The notes: generated by a model from the letters alone, not told the origin. 14,104 bases of DNA from Bacillota bacterium (GCA_029776555.1 JAKOSZ010000248.1:1-14104), one strand, 5' to 3'. Shown: positions 1 through 7,034, numbered from the stretch's first letter. Translations and numbers: made by a program.

Positions 1-347
1 CTTTCTATGGCCTGTTTGGTAAGGTCCTGCCATTGCCGGGTTACCTGAAGCCCGTCAAAAGCCTTATCCTGGCTGTACCACCGGGTATAGGGCAGTATTA
101 TCAGCTGCTTTTTTTCAAGATAGGCGTCAATATCGCTTATGTAAAACTGTAAAAGGCTTTTTGCTTCTTCATAATCTATGGCTTCCGAGTAAATCCAGAT
201 GCACAGTTCGTTGTTCTTAAGGCCCGAATGGATAAAGGGCGGCAGTATTTTATGGAAATCCTGCTTTGACTCGTATAAAAAGCTTATGTGACTGCCCCAT
301 GAAACATTTTTAATAATGTCAATACCTGTGTCTCTCAAGTTCTCCAT
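1..347 (-). CDS. MEDS-domain sensor protein, 5' part (partial)
   Basis: Reading leftward from ATG at 347 there is an open frame of 115 codons that leaves the window without a stop. The start is supported by GGAG about 8 bases upstream. The visible residues match the MEDS sensory domain (first described in DcmR-type regulators): WGSHISFLYESKQD at residues 17-30, SGLKNNELCIWIYSEA at 41-56, and LIILPYTRWYSQDKAFDG at 82-99. MEDS domains are thought to bind small ligands and usually sit at the N-terminus of histidine kinases, PAS proteins or LuxR-type regulators. The output domain is outside the window, so the type of regulator is open. The gene is divergent from the sugar cluster on its right, so a regulatory link is possible but not shown. 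Confidence 0.8.
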   Translation of the reverse strand, partial: MENLRDTGIDIIKNVSWGSHISFLYESKQDFHKILPPFIHSGLKNNELCIWIYSEAIDYEEAKSLLQFYISDIDAYLEKKQLIILPYTRWYSQDKAFDGLQVTRQWQDLTKQAIE

Positions 348-649
348 AATAAATCTCCAATACGGAAAAAAGCTTATTTTTTAAGCCCGGTGAATCTCTT
401 TATACGAATTTGTTATTTCACATAATATTTTATTCCACGTTTACATTTTATGCAAGCGCAGTGGGAATACTTCCCTATATGGGCGTATTTCCCGGCGGTA
501 GGGGCGCCTGCCGGAAGGCAGAGGAAATACGGGAACGAATTCGGGTGTGTTTCCGGGATAGTGAGGGGGGGTGTAAACTTTTAGCAGGTGGTTGGAGGGA
601 TGTAAGGAGAAAAGTTAAGATAAGAGACCTCCAGGCGAAGGACAAAGAG
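348..649. other. Gene-free divergent region, structured
   Basis: About 400 bases separate the two divergent genes (348-745). The part next to the MEDS gene is AT-rich (roughly 361-455) and probably carries its promoter, but I see no clean -35/-10 pair on the minus strand. Positions 460-565 are GC-rich with several overlapping inverted repeats (a dyad at 463-475, a larger hairpin at 484-531). Positions 576-582 and 610-616 can pair as a 7-base stem. A plus-strand open frame at 410-655 has no ribosome binding site and no recognisable content, and I do not call it a gene. No riboswitch family that I know fits. Confidence 0.5.
484..531. repeat. Nested hairpin / inverted repeat
   Basis: CGTATTTCC at 484-492 and GGAAATACG at 523-531 are perfect 9-base inverted arms. 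Inside them lies a second stem, CTGCC (508-512) with GGCAG (517-521), closing a GGAA tetraloop of the GNRA class. Upstream, GGGAATAC at 463-470 could instead pair with GTATTTCCC at 485-493, so two folds compete. The block lies upstream of the promoter at 650-678. It could belong to a longer leader from an earlier start, to a minus-strand transcript, or be a palindromic intergenic element. No terminator U-run follows. Confidence 0.45.
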
Positions 650-678
650 TTGTGAAACCGGCCTGTTAATTGTATACT
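650..678 (+). promoter_or_regulatory. Sigma-A type promoter of the sugar cluster
   Basis: TTGTGA at 650-655, a 17-base spacer, then TATACT at 673-678. The spacing is ideal and each hexamer departs from consensus at two or fewer positions. It lies about 65 bases upstream of the amidohydrolase start. TGTGAAACCG (651-660, on the -35 box) recurs as TGTGGAAACCG (684-694, around the expected transcription start). The 33-base offset is about three helical turns, so these may be paired operator sites. Confidence 0.6.
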
Positions 679-745
679 GGATGTGTGGAAACCGTCTTAT
701 TCTTTCTATAAGCTCCGAAGAGTCACATGAAGGAGGGGTGTGTTT

Positions 746-1798
746 ATGGCCTTGAACATTGAAGTAAAGCCCTATGACACCGAGTTCTACAAGAACTATC
801 TTGAAGGTTTTCTCCCCGACAAAATAATTGACGTACATACCCACATGTACCTGTCCTGCTTTAAAAAGAAGAGGGACCCTGCAAAAGCCAGCTGGGCCGG
901 CCGCATTGCCGAAGAGAACCCGGCAGAAGACCTTATTGAGACCTATGAGAAGCTGTTCCCCGGGAAGAAGGTTCTGCCGGTAACTTTCAGCAGCGTAGGC
1001 CCCAACGACGATATTGAGGCCGCTAACGAATATGTCAGCCAGTGTTCCCGGAAGTTCAATTTCCCTTCCCTTATGTACGCGGTGCCCGAATGGCCTGCGG
1101 AAGAACTGGAGAGAAGAGTAATTGCCGGAGGCTTTCTCGGCTGCAAGGTTTACCTGTCTTTTGCAAAGAAGTACATTCCCGTGGACGAGATAAGGATTTT
1201 CGACTTTTTGCCCCATCACCACCTGGAGGTGCTCAACAAGCACGGCTGGATCTGCATGCTCCACATACCCAGGAGCAAGAGGTTAAGGGACCCGGTGAAC
1301 CTGGCTCAGCTTATGGAAATCGAAGAGCGCTACCCCAATGTCAAGCTTATCGTGGCCCATGTGGGAAGGGCCTATTGCGTGGAAGATGTGGGGAACGCCT
1401 TTGAAATCCTTGGGAAGACCGAACACATGCTGTTTGACATAAGCGCCAACACCAACAGCGAGGTCTTCAGGCAGCTGATTGAGGCCATCGGGCCCAAGAG
1501 GATCTTGTTCGGAAGCGACCTCCCCATCTTCAGGATGAGGGCGAGGCGGATATGTGAGAACGGAGTTTATGTAAACCTCGTTCCCAAAGGGCTCTACAGG
1601 GTTATTGAAGGGGAGCCCCATATGAGGGAGCTTGAAGGCGCCGAGGCCGAAAGGATTACCTTCTTCCTCTACGAGGAGATTGACGCTTTCAGAAGGGCAG
1701 CCTGCACCACGGGGCTCGGCAAGAGCGACATAGAGGACATTTTCTGCGGGAACGCGGTAAGGCTCATAAAGGAAATAAACAGGGAATTTGAGTTCTGA
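746..1798 (+). CDS. Amidohydrolase-2 family metal-dependent hydrolase
   Basis: The 350-residue protein is a TIM-barrel amidohydrolase of the ACMSD / lactonase type (amidohydrolase 2, PF04909). Metal ligands are visible in order: DVHTH (H31, H33), LHIPR (H173), AHVGR (H205) and GSDLP (D258). Family members hydrolyse lactones such as fuconolactone or pyrone-dicarboxylate, or decarboxylate/hydrate carboxylates. Next to sugar genes a lactonase role is plausible but inferred. About 60 residues (roughly 262-325, including NGVYVNLVPKGLY and EEIDAFRRAA) lie between the metal-binding aspartate and the C-terminal GNAVRL helix, more than is usual. ATG at 746 is preferred: AGGAGG at 731-736 is 9 bases away, whereas the in-frame GTG at 740 would be only 3 bases from it. 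First gene of the cluster, followed 39 bases later by the isomerase. Confidence 0.85.
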   Translation: MALNIEVKPYDTEFYKNYLEGFLPDKIIDVHTHMYLSCFKKKRDPAKASWAGRIAEENPAEDLIETYEKLFPGKKVLPVTFSSVGPNDDIEAANEYVSQCSRKFNFPSLMYAVPEWPAEELERRVIAGGFLGCKVYLSFAKKYIPVDEIRIFDFLPHHHLEVLNKHGWICMLHIPRSKRLRDPVNLAQLMEIEERYPNVKLIVAHVGRAYCVEDVGNAFEILGKTEHMLFDISANTNSEVFRQLIEAIGPKRILFGSDLPIFRMRARRICENGVYVNLVPKGLYRVIEGEPHMRELEGAEAERITFFLYEEIDAFRRAACTTGLGKSDIEDIFCGNAVRLIKEINREFEF

Positions 1799-1837
1799 TA
1801 AACGCTATTCCATATTTTACATAAGGGGGTCAATAAC

Positions 1838-3223
1838 ATGAATTCCAGGGTAGGACTTCTCCCGTTCTACATTGAGCTGTATGACAAAACCCGCCCCCAG
1901 ATCCGCCCCCAGGTGGACAGTTTCACGGCTGTTATCGCAGGAGAGCTGGAAAAGCGGGGGATAGAAGTAGTTGCGTCTTCCACCTGCAGGCTTAAACCTG
2001 AGTTCGAGACGGCTGTAAACATGTTTGAAAGTCAGAAGGTTGACGCCATAGTGACCCTTCATCTGGCCTATTCGCCTTCCTTAGAGTCCATCGACGCGCT
2101 TCTTAAAACCAAACTTCCCATAATCGTCCTTGACACCACCCCGACCTTTGGCTTTGGCGAAGTGCTTACAGGCGGGGATTCCATGTTCAACCACGGCATC
2201 CACGGCGTACAGGACATGTGCAGTATGCTGGTGCGCAACAAAAGGGCCTTTTTCCTGGAAGCGGGCCATTGGAGCCAGTCCGGCGTGCTTGACAGGGTTG
2301 CGGCATGGGCCAGGGCCGCAAGGACGGCAGCCTGCCTTAGAAACATGAAGGTGGGCCTGGTAGGGGAACCTTTTAAGGGCATGGGCGACTTCCAGGTGGC
2401 GGAAGATGTATTAAAGAGCGAGATCGGTTTAACCGTGGTTAGGCTTAAAAGAGAGGACTACCTGGCCTTATACGATTCGGTTAGCCAGGAGGAAATTGAA
2501 AGTGAAGTTGAGGCCGACAGCCGGGCCTTCGAGATAAAAAGCATTGACGACGAAGGCTACCGCCGCTGCCTTAAGACTTGCCTGGCATTGAGGAAATGGA
2601 TGGAGAGGGAAGGTTTAAAGGCTTTCACCATGAACTTCCTGGACATCAGCGAAAAGGTGACGGGTTTAACCGTCCCGCCTTTCCTTGAAGCCAGCAAGGC
2701 CATGGCCAGGGGACTGGGCTATGCCGGCGAGGGAGACGTTTTGACCGCTTCCCTGGTGGCGGCCCTGAAAGAAATCTCCATGGAAACCTCCTTTATTGAA
2801 ATGTTCTGCCCTAACTGGGAGAAGCAAAGGATTTATTTAAGCCACATGGGTGAGATGGATATCAGCCTCTGCGACGAAAAGCCGATGCTTAGCCGGAGAA
2901 GGTTCACCTTCACCGACGCTGAAGACCCTACGGTGGCCTATGGCAGGTTTAAGGCCGGGGAGGTTGTCCTGGTGGACCTTGCCCCTATGCCGGAGGGCAA
3001 ATTCAGGCTGATAATCTCCAAAGCGAAAATGCTTGGCAGGACAGGGGAAGAAAAAGCCGACGCTATCTGCGGCTGGCTGAAACCGTCAAAGCCCCTGGAG
3101 GAATTCCTCAAAGCATACAGCCTACTTGGCGGCACCCATCACCTGGCGGTGGTATACGGCGATTACGCAGATGATATAGACAGGTTTGGCCGGATGATGG
3201 GATGGGAAGCAGTGAGGATATAG
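1838..3223 (+). CDS. L-arabinose / L-fucose isomerase-like protein
   Basis: The 461-residue protein belongs to the arabinose/fucose isomerase fold, Mn-dependent aldose-ketose isomerases of the cytoplasm. Spacing and context identify the four positions used by E. coli AraA (E306, E333, H350, H450): E298 in GYAGEGD, E321 in FIEMFCPNW, H336 in LSHMGE, and a histidine of GGTHH (434-435). The intervals (23, 15, about 98 residues) are close to those in AraA (27, 17, 100). The N-terminal part (GLLPFYIELYD, IVTLHLAYSPS, VLDTTPTFGF) is typical of the substrate-binding region but diverges from true AraA, so the substrate is unknown. AAGGGGGT lies about 10 bases upstream of ATG. The stop codon at 3221-3223 abuts the ribosome binding site of the kinase, which suggests coupled translation. 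Confidence 0.85.
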   Translation: MNSRVGLLPFYIELYDKTRPQIRPQVDSFTAVIAGELEKRGIEVVASSTCRLKPEFETAVNMFESQKVDAIVTLHLAYSPSLESIDALLKTKLPIIVLDTTPTFGFGEVLTGGDSMFNHGIHGVQDMCSMLVRNKRAFFLEAGHWSQSGVLDRVAAWARAARTAACLRNMKVGLVGEPFKGMGDFQVAEDVLKSEIGLTVVRLKREDYLALYDSVSQEEIESEVEADSRAFEIKSIDDEGYRRCLKTCLALRKWMEREGLKAFTMNFLDISEKVTGLTVPPFLEASKAMARGLGYAGEGDVLTASLVAALKEISMETSFIEMFCPNWEKQRIYLSHMGEMDISLCDEKPMLSRRRFTFTDAEDPTVAYGRFKAGEVVLVDLAPMPEGKFRLIISKAKMLGRTGEEKADAICGWLKPSKPLEEFLKAYSLLGGTHHLAVVYGDYADDIDRFGRMMGWEAVRI

Positions 3224-3230
3224 GGGGTGG
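3223..3230 (+). promoter_or_regulatory. Strong ribosome binding site before the kinase
   Basis: GGGGGTGG starts on the last base of the isomerase stop codon. It lies 6 bases before CTG at 3237, which is in frame with the kinase and would give the typical family N-terminus LKREKDYLIGLDLGTS. The next usable start, TTG at 3258, has only the weaker AAGGA at 3249-3253 with a 4-base gap. This raises the possibility of CTG initiation. Confidence 0.5.
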
Positions 3231-3257
3231 CACAAGCTGAAAAGAGAGAAGGATTAC

Positions 3258-4673
3258 TTGATAGGACTGGACCTGGGCACATCGGCGGTAAAAGGGGTAC
3301 TCATGTCTTCGGCGGGAGACGTTGTTCACAGGGAAAAGGCGGAACTCCCATACCTTCGGCCGCAGGAAGGCTTTGTTGAGTTTGACGGCGAGGCTTTTTA
3401 CCGGCTGGTGGCAGGAGTAATCCGCAAGCTGGCTTCGCATCTCCCCGAAGGCGCTTCGGCGGCGGGAGTGGGCGTGTCGTCGGCCAGCGGCAACACCCTG
3501 CTCGTGGATGCTTCCGGCAGGCCCATGAGGCCGGCCATAAGCTGGATGGACTCCCGGGTGACCCGAGAAGTGGAGGAGGTTTTCGGGGAGCTTGACCCCG
3601 CTGAAGTATACCGTTTAATTGGCTGGCCCCTGTCCAGAAGGTTCCCCCTGGCCCACCTGTCCTGGCTCAAGTGCCACGAGCCCGGGCTGCTGGCAACGGC
3701 AGCCAAGGTTTGCATGAGCACCGAGTATGTCAATTACAGGCTGACGGGGGAGTGGGGCATTGACAATTCTTCCGCCACCACCTTTTTCCTGCAGGACCAG
3801 GAAGGGGCCTGCTGGCACCGGCCCTTTCTGGAAAAGCTCGGCATATCGGAAGAGGAATTGCCTGAGATCAAAAGGCCCGGAGAGGTCCTGGGCCATATAC
3901 ATGGCGGCGCTGCCCCGGATACGGGACTTGCGCCGGGGACTCCCGTGGTCCTGGGCTCCTTTGATCACCCGTCGGCGGCAAGAGGCTCCGGTGTGACCGA
4001 GGAAGGGCAGCTTTTGTTATCCTGCGGCACTTCCTGGGTGGGTTTCTACCCTGTCAGGGACAGGGAGAAGGCGCTTAAGAAGAGGCTGTTGATTGATCCC
4101 TTCCTGGCGGATGAGGGGATATGGGGCGCCATGTTTTCCCTGCCGGAAATAGCCAACGCGGTGGACAGGTACATTTGCCGCTGCATTTCCGACGGCCCCG
4201 GCAGGTTTGCCGAATTTGACCGCTTGTCCGCCATGGCAGCACCGGGAGCCGGCGGCCTCTTTATCAATCCCAGGAAGGGCCATGAGCTTGCTGACACCGG
4301 AAGCCATTCAAAGGAGGACATTGCCAGGGCCCTTATGGAGGGGACGGCCTTCCTCCTTAAAATGCGCATAGATGATTTAAAGGAGGCGGGCTTTAACTTT
4401 TCTTCGGTGGTTATGGTAGGAGGCCCTTCGGAGACTTTCCCCTGGCCGCAGATTGTATGCGACGTCCTGGGGCTTAGCATTACCGTCAGGAACGGGTCCT
4501 GCGCAGGGGCGGTGGGTGCGGCCATACTGGCAGGCGTCGGCGCGGGGCTGTACAGGGATTTAAAGGATGCCCACAGCCGGCTGGATTTTGCCGAAAGGAT
4601 ACTTAAGCCTGACAGGGCGGCCCATGAGGCCTACCAGGATTTATACCGGAAATTTAAGGACACTGCGGTTTAA
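3258..4673 (+). CDS. FGGY-family carbohydrate kinase (xylulokinase-like)
   Basis: At 471 residues this is a full-length FGGY kinase, which phosphorylates a ketose or polyol with ATP in the cytoplasm. Visible signatures are the N-terminal ATPase phosphate loop LDLGTSAVKG (residues 4-13), the sugar-binding region SSASGNTLLVD and ISWMDSR (74-100), STEYVNYRLTGEWG (154-167), the catalytic-base segment GSFDHPSAARGSG with D236, and the ATP-binding C-terminal motifs MVGGPSETFPWPQ (386-398) and SCAGAVGAAILAG. The pattern is closest to xylulokinase, but specificity within FGGY cannot be read from sequence, and DHPSA replaces the usual DN. The start is uncertain: TTG 3258 puts the first beta strand at residue 2, while CTG 3237 behind a better ribosome binding site would add seven residues. 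Follows the isomerase by 34 bases. Confidence 0.88.
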   Translation: MIGLDLGTSAVKGVLMSSAGDVVHREKAELPYLRPQEGFVEFDGEAFYRLVAGVIRKLASHLPEGASAAGVGVSSASGNTLLVDASGRPMRPAISWMDSRVTREVEEVFGELDPAEVYRLIGWPLSRRFPLAHLSWLKCHEPGLLATAAKVCMSTEYVNYRLTGEWGIDNSSATTFFLQDQEGACWHRPFLEKLGISEEELPEIKRPGEVLGHIHGGAAPDTGLAPGTPVVLGSFDHPSAARGSGVTEEGQLLLSCGTSWVGFYPVRDREKALKKRLLIDPFLADEGIWGAMFSLPEIANAVDRYICRCISDGPGRFAEFDRLSAMAAPGAGGLFINPRKGHELADTGSHSKEDIARALMEGTAFLLKMRIDDLKEAGFNFSSVVMVGGPSETFPWPQIVCDVLGLSITVRNGSCAGAVGAAILAGVGAGLYRDLKDAHSRLDFAERILKPDRAAHEAYQDLYRKFKDTAV

Positions 4674-4699
4674 GCATAAAAGTTCCCAAAGCCGAAGGC

Positions 4700-4728
4700 T
4701 TGATATGGCAGAGTCCAGGTGATATGAT
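4700..4728 (+). promoter_or_regulatory. Internal sigma-A promoter
   Basis: TTGATA at 4700-4705, a 17-base spacer, and TATGAT at 4723-4728, both near consensus. It lies 27 bases after the kinase stop and would transcribe the TIM-barrel isomerase and perhaps the dehydrogenase, giving the cluster two transcription units. Predicted start is near 4735, just before a small hairpin at 4749-4769. Confidence 0.6.
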
Positions 4729-4748
4729 TTGCATGGATATACTAAAAT

Positions 4749-4774
4749 AGCCTGCTTCGCGGGCGGGCTTTATT
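4749..4774 (+). terminator. Weak terminator or attenuator hairpin
   Basis: AGCCTGC at 4749-4755 pairs with GCGGGCT at 4763-4769 (7 base pairs, one G-U) around a 7-base loop, followed by a short TTATT tail. It lies after the kinase gene but also about 15 bases into the transcript expected from the promoter at 4700-4728. It may end the upstream three-gene transcript, attenuate the downstream one, or both. Confidence 0.4.
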
Positions 4775-4859
4775 CCCGGATGGCCGGCGCGTTTTAACGG
4801 GGTACGGACACCGGGGCAGGTAAACTACCAAAAAACCATGCTCAAGGAGGAGGGTTTAT

Positions 4860-5630
4860 ATGAAAAACATATCCATTGACAGCTACTCTTTCCATGGACT
4901 TTTAAGAGAAGGCAAAATGGACATCTTCCACTACCTGGAAAGCCTTAAGTACCGCTACCGTGTAGACGCCGCGGGAATCTGGAACGGCTTTTTTGCCTCA
5001 ACCGATGAAGACTACATAAGGAAGGTCAAAGAAGCCCTTGACGAGAAGGGCATGACCGTCCCCAACATTGCCGTGGACGGCGCTTCGGTTTGGGCTGACA
5101 GTGAAGATGTAAGGGAGAAGAACCGCCAGAACGCGTTGAGGCACTTGGAAGCGGCCAGGATTCTCGGGGCAAAGAGCGTCAGGATTGACTGGGGCGTTAC
5201 GACACCCGAGATTACGGATGAGCAGTTTGATTTCATTGCCAAAAGGTACAGGGAGTACTGCAGGATTGCTTCCGACTATGGCTTTGTGGTGGGACCCGAA
5301 AACCATTTCGGAGCGTCTTTGAACCCCTATCTGATGAAGAAGATGATAGAGGCTGTTAATGACCCCGCGTATAAAATTCTTCTCCATATTGGGCGCTGGA
5401 AGGGGGATGACGCGGACAAGGGGGATGTAATGATGGCTCCCTATACCATGCACACCCACGTTTCCATTGATATGGCCGATGCCGGTCTTGAGGAAAAGCT
5501 AAAAAGCATAATTGATGCCGGATACCAGGGTTTCTGGGGTATAGAGTTCGGCAGCGGGAAGGATGAATTTGTCCAGGTGGAATGGCTGACGGTTTCGGTA
5601 AAGAGAGCGCTGGAACTGCTGAGCAAGTAA
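4860..5630 (+). CDS. Sugar phosphate isomerase/epimerase (xylose-isomerase-like TIM barrel)
   Basis: The 256-residue protein is a single xylose-isomerase-like TIM barrel (AP endonuclease 2 family, PF01261), a group that includes 3-epimerases, inosose dehydratases and hydroxypyruvate isomerase. Likely metal and catalytic residues are E147 and H149 (GPENHFG), H176 (LLHIGR), H198/H200 (MHTHVSID) and E229 (WGIEFGSG). The N-terminus ISIDSYSFHGLL and the segment DAAGIWNGFF fit the first barrel strands. AAGGAGGAGG about 6 bases before ATG makes the start secure. It has its own promoter 130 bases upstream and is followed 104 bases later by the dehydrogenase. The pairing with a Gfo/Idh/MocA enzyme is common in cyclitol and keto-sugar catabolism. 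Exact reaction unknown. Confidence 0.85.
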   Translation: MKNISIDSYSFHGLLREGKMDIFHYLESLKYRYRVDAAGIWNGFFASTDEDYIRKVKEALDEKGMTVPNIAVDGASVWADSEDVREKNRQNALRHLEAARILGAKSVRIDWGVTTPEITDEQFDFIAKRYREYCRIASDYGFVVGPENHFGASLNPYLMKKMIEAVNDPAYKILLHIGRWKGDDADKGDVMMAPYTMHTHVSIDMADAGLEEKLKSIIDAGYQGFWGIEFGSGKDEFVQVEWLTVSVKRALELLSK

Positions 5631-5734
5631 GCCGTCAATGGGGTTTTTCCTGGAACCGTGTGGAATAAGAGCCGGGCTATAAGATTAAATATAGCAATAT
5701 ATCAATTGTTTAATGTAAAGGGGATGACGCATAA

Positions 5735-6838
5735 ATGAAAAAACCCAGGATAGGTTTTATCGGATTGGGCCAGATTGCCACCAGCGGACACCTGCCCAAA
5801 TATGAAGAGCTGGGCCAGGTTGAGCTGGTTGCGGCCTGTGATACCGACGTAGAAAAGCTGGACCAGGTTTGCGAGAGGTACAAGATACCAAACAGGTATA
5901 CGGATTTCAGAAAGCTCCTTGAGCGTGACGATCTGGACGCGGTGGATGTATGCCTGCACAACAACCTTCATGCCCCGGTAACCATAGCCGCTTTAAGGTC
6001 GGGGAAGCACGTATACTGTGAAAAGCCCATAGCCGGCTCCTATGTGGACGGCAAAGCCATGGTGGATGCCGCCAGGGAAACCGGCAAAATGCTTCACATA
6101 CAGCTGGGAACCCTTTATTCCAAAGAGGCCAAAGCGGCTAAAAAGCTCATTAGCGAAGGTGCCCTCGGTAAAATATACCATGCCAGGTCCACCGGCTACA
6201 GGAGAAGGGGAAGGCCTTTTGTAGACGGTTACGGCACTGCCAACTTCGTGAAAAAGCAGATTGCTGCCGGCGGAGCCCTGTTTGACATGGGGATTTACCA
6301 TATCGCCCAGCTGCTCTACCTTATAGGAATGCCAGGGGTGGAGAGGATAAGCGGGAAGATATACCAGGAGCTGGATATGGACGAAGCCCGCAGGATATCC
6401 AGCGGCTATGATGTTGAAGAGCTTGGTTTGGGCTTTATCCGCTTTGAAAACGGGCTGACCATGGATATAATTGAGGCCTGGGCGGTGAATATGGACCCCT
6501 TTGAAGGCAGCAGCATATTTGGCTCCAAGGGCGGAATACGGCTTAACCCCTTCAGCTACTATACCACTTTCTGCGATATGGAAATGAACTGCACCTTTGA
6601 GCTGGACAGTGTTAACACGAGATGGCACAGGCTGAATCCCGATGAGAGCGCCTATGATTCGTCAGTCCATCACTGGGTTGCGGCGCTCCAGGGGAAAGTG
6701 GAGCTCCTTCCGACGGCGGAGATCGCGCTTTTAACCATGCTGATCCAGGAGGGCATTTACATGTCTGACGCCTTGGGGCGCGAAGTCTCGGCGGAAGAAG
6801 TGATAAAGAATTCCAAGTCTACTGCGGTTGACCTGTAA
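5735..6838 (+). CDS. Gfo/Idh/MocA family NAD(P)-dependent oxidoreductase
   Basis: The 367-residue protein has an N-terminal Rossmann domain with the dinucleotide loop GFIGLGQIA (7-15) and D36 at the end of strand 2 (VAACDTD), which favours NAD over NADP. CEKPIA (95-100) carries the family EKP lysine, and GGALFDMGIYH (179-189) the catalytic D184/H189 pair. The C-terminal beta-sheet domain is complete (about 125-367). These enzymes oxidise hydroxyl groups of sugars or cyclitols; the substrate is not readable. Start: AAAGGGG at 5717-5723, 11 bases before ATG, slightly long but acceptable. The 104 bases upstream are AT-rich around 5680-5716, but I see no clear promoter. Last gene of the sugar cluster. 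Confidence 0.88.
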   Translation: MKKPRIGFIGLGQIATSGHLPKYEELGQVELVAACDTDVEKLDQVCERYKIPNRYTDFRKLLERDDLDAVDVCLHNNLHAPVTIAALRSGKHVYCEKPIAGSYVDGKAMVDAARETGKMLHIQLGTLYSKEAKAAKKLISEGALGKIYHARSTGYRRRGRPFVDGYGTANFVKKQIAAGGALFDMGIYHIAQLLYLIGMPGVERISGKIYQELDMDEARRISSGYDVEELGLGFIRFENGLTMDIIEAWAVNMDPFEGSSIFGSKGGIRLNPFSYYTTFCDMEMNCTFELDSVNTRWHRLNPDESAYDSSVHHWVAALQGKVELLPTAEIALLTMLIQEGIYMSDALGREVSAEEVIKNSKSTAVDL

Positions 6839-6861
6839 TATAACTAAAATAGCCTGTTAGT

Positions 6862-6905
6862 GAAACGCAATAGCCGGGGGATAAATCCCCGGTTATTGCC
6901 GTTTC
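6862..6905 (+). terminator. Large terminator-like hairpin closing the sugar cluster
   Basis: GCAATAGCCGGGG (6867-6879) pairs with CCCCGGTTATTGC (6887-6899), 13 base pairs with one G-U, around a 7-base loop. GAAAC (6862-6866) and GTTTC (6901-6905) extend the stem past a single bulged C. Its position after the last gene and before the marR promoter fits a transcription end, but the U-run is poor (TTT then CC), so efficiency is uncertain. Confidence 0.6.
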
Positions 6906-7005
6906 CGGCGTCTTTCCCTGGGCCCGCCTGCCCGCCGAAAACCTTTTTTCTCATATGCGCTATTGTTTCAATTACAAGAAGAAAGCAAAATAAAAATTTT
7001 GATGG

Positions 7006-7034
7006 TTGACTTGTCAATTTTATGTATTTATAAT
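7006..7034 (+). promoter_or_regulatory. marR-MATE promoter with embedded operator
   Basis: TTGACT at 7006-7011, a 17-base spacer and TATAAT at 7029-7034 form a near-consensus sigma-A promoter. The -35 box is part of a perfect palindrome, TTGAC-TT-GTCAA (7006-7017). A repressor bound there would block RNA polymerase, and MarR proteins commonly repress their own operons through such dyads, so this is the likely autoregulatory operator. A second small dyad, GTTAAC, lies at 7041-7046 near the expected start. Confidence 0.75.

Noticed and set aside
572..586. cre-like (CcpA) sequence TGTAAACTTTTAGCA
   Set aside because: The central CG is missing and the right arm needs an extra base to fit the consensus; too weak to call.
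410..655. Plus-strand open frame of 81 codons upstream of the sugar cluster
   Set aside because: No ribosome binding site, non-ATG start, low-complexity arginine/glycine-rich content, and it ends within the -35 region of the cluster promoter.
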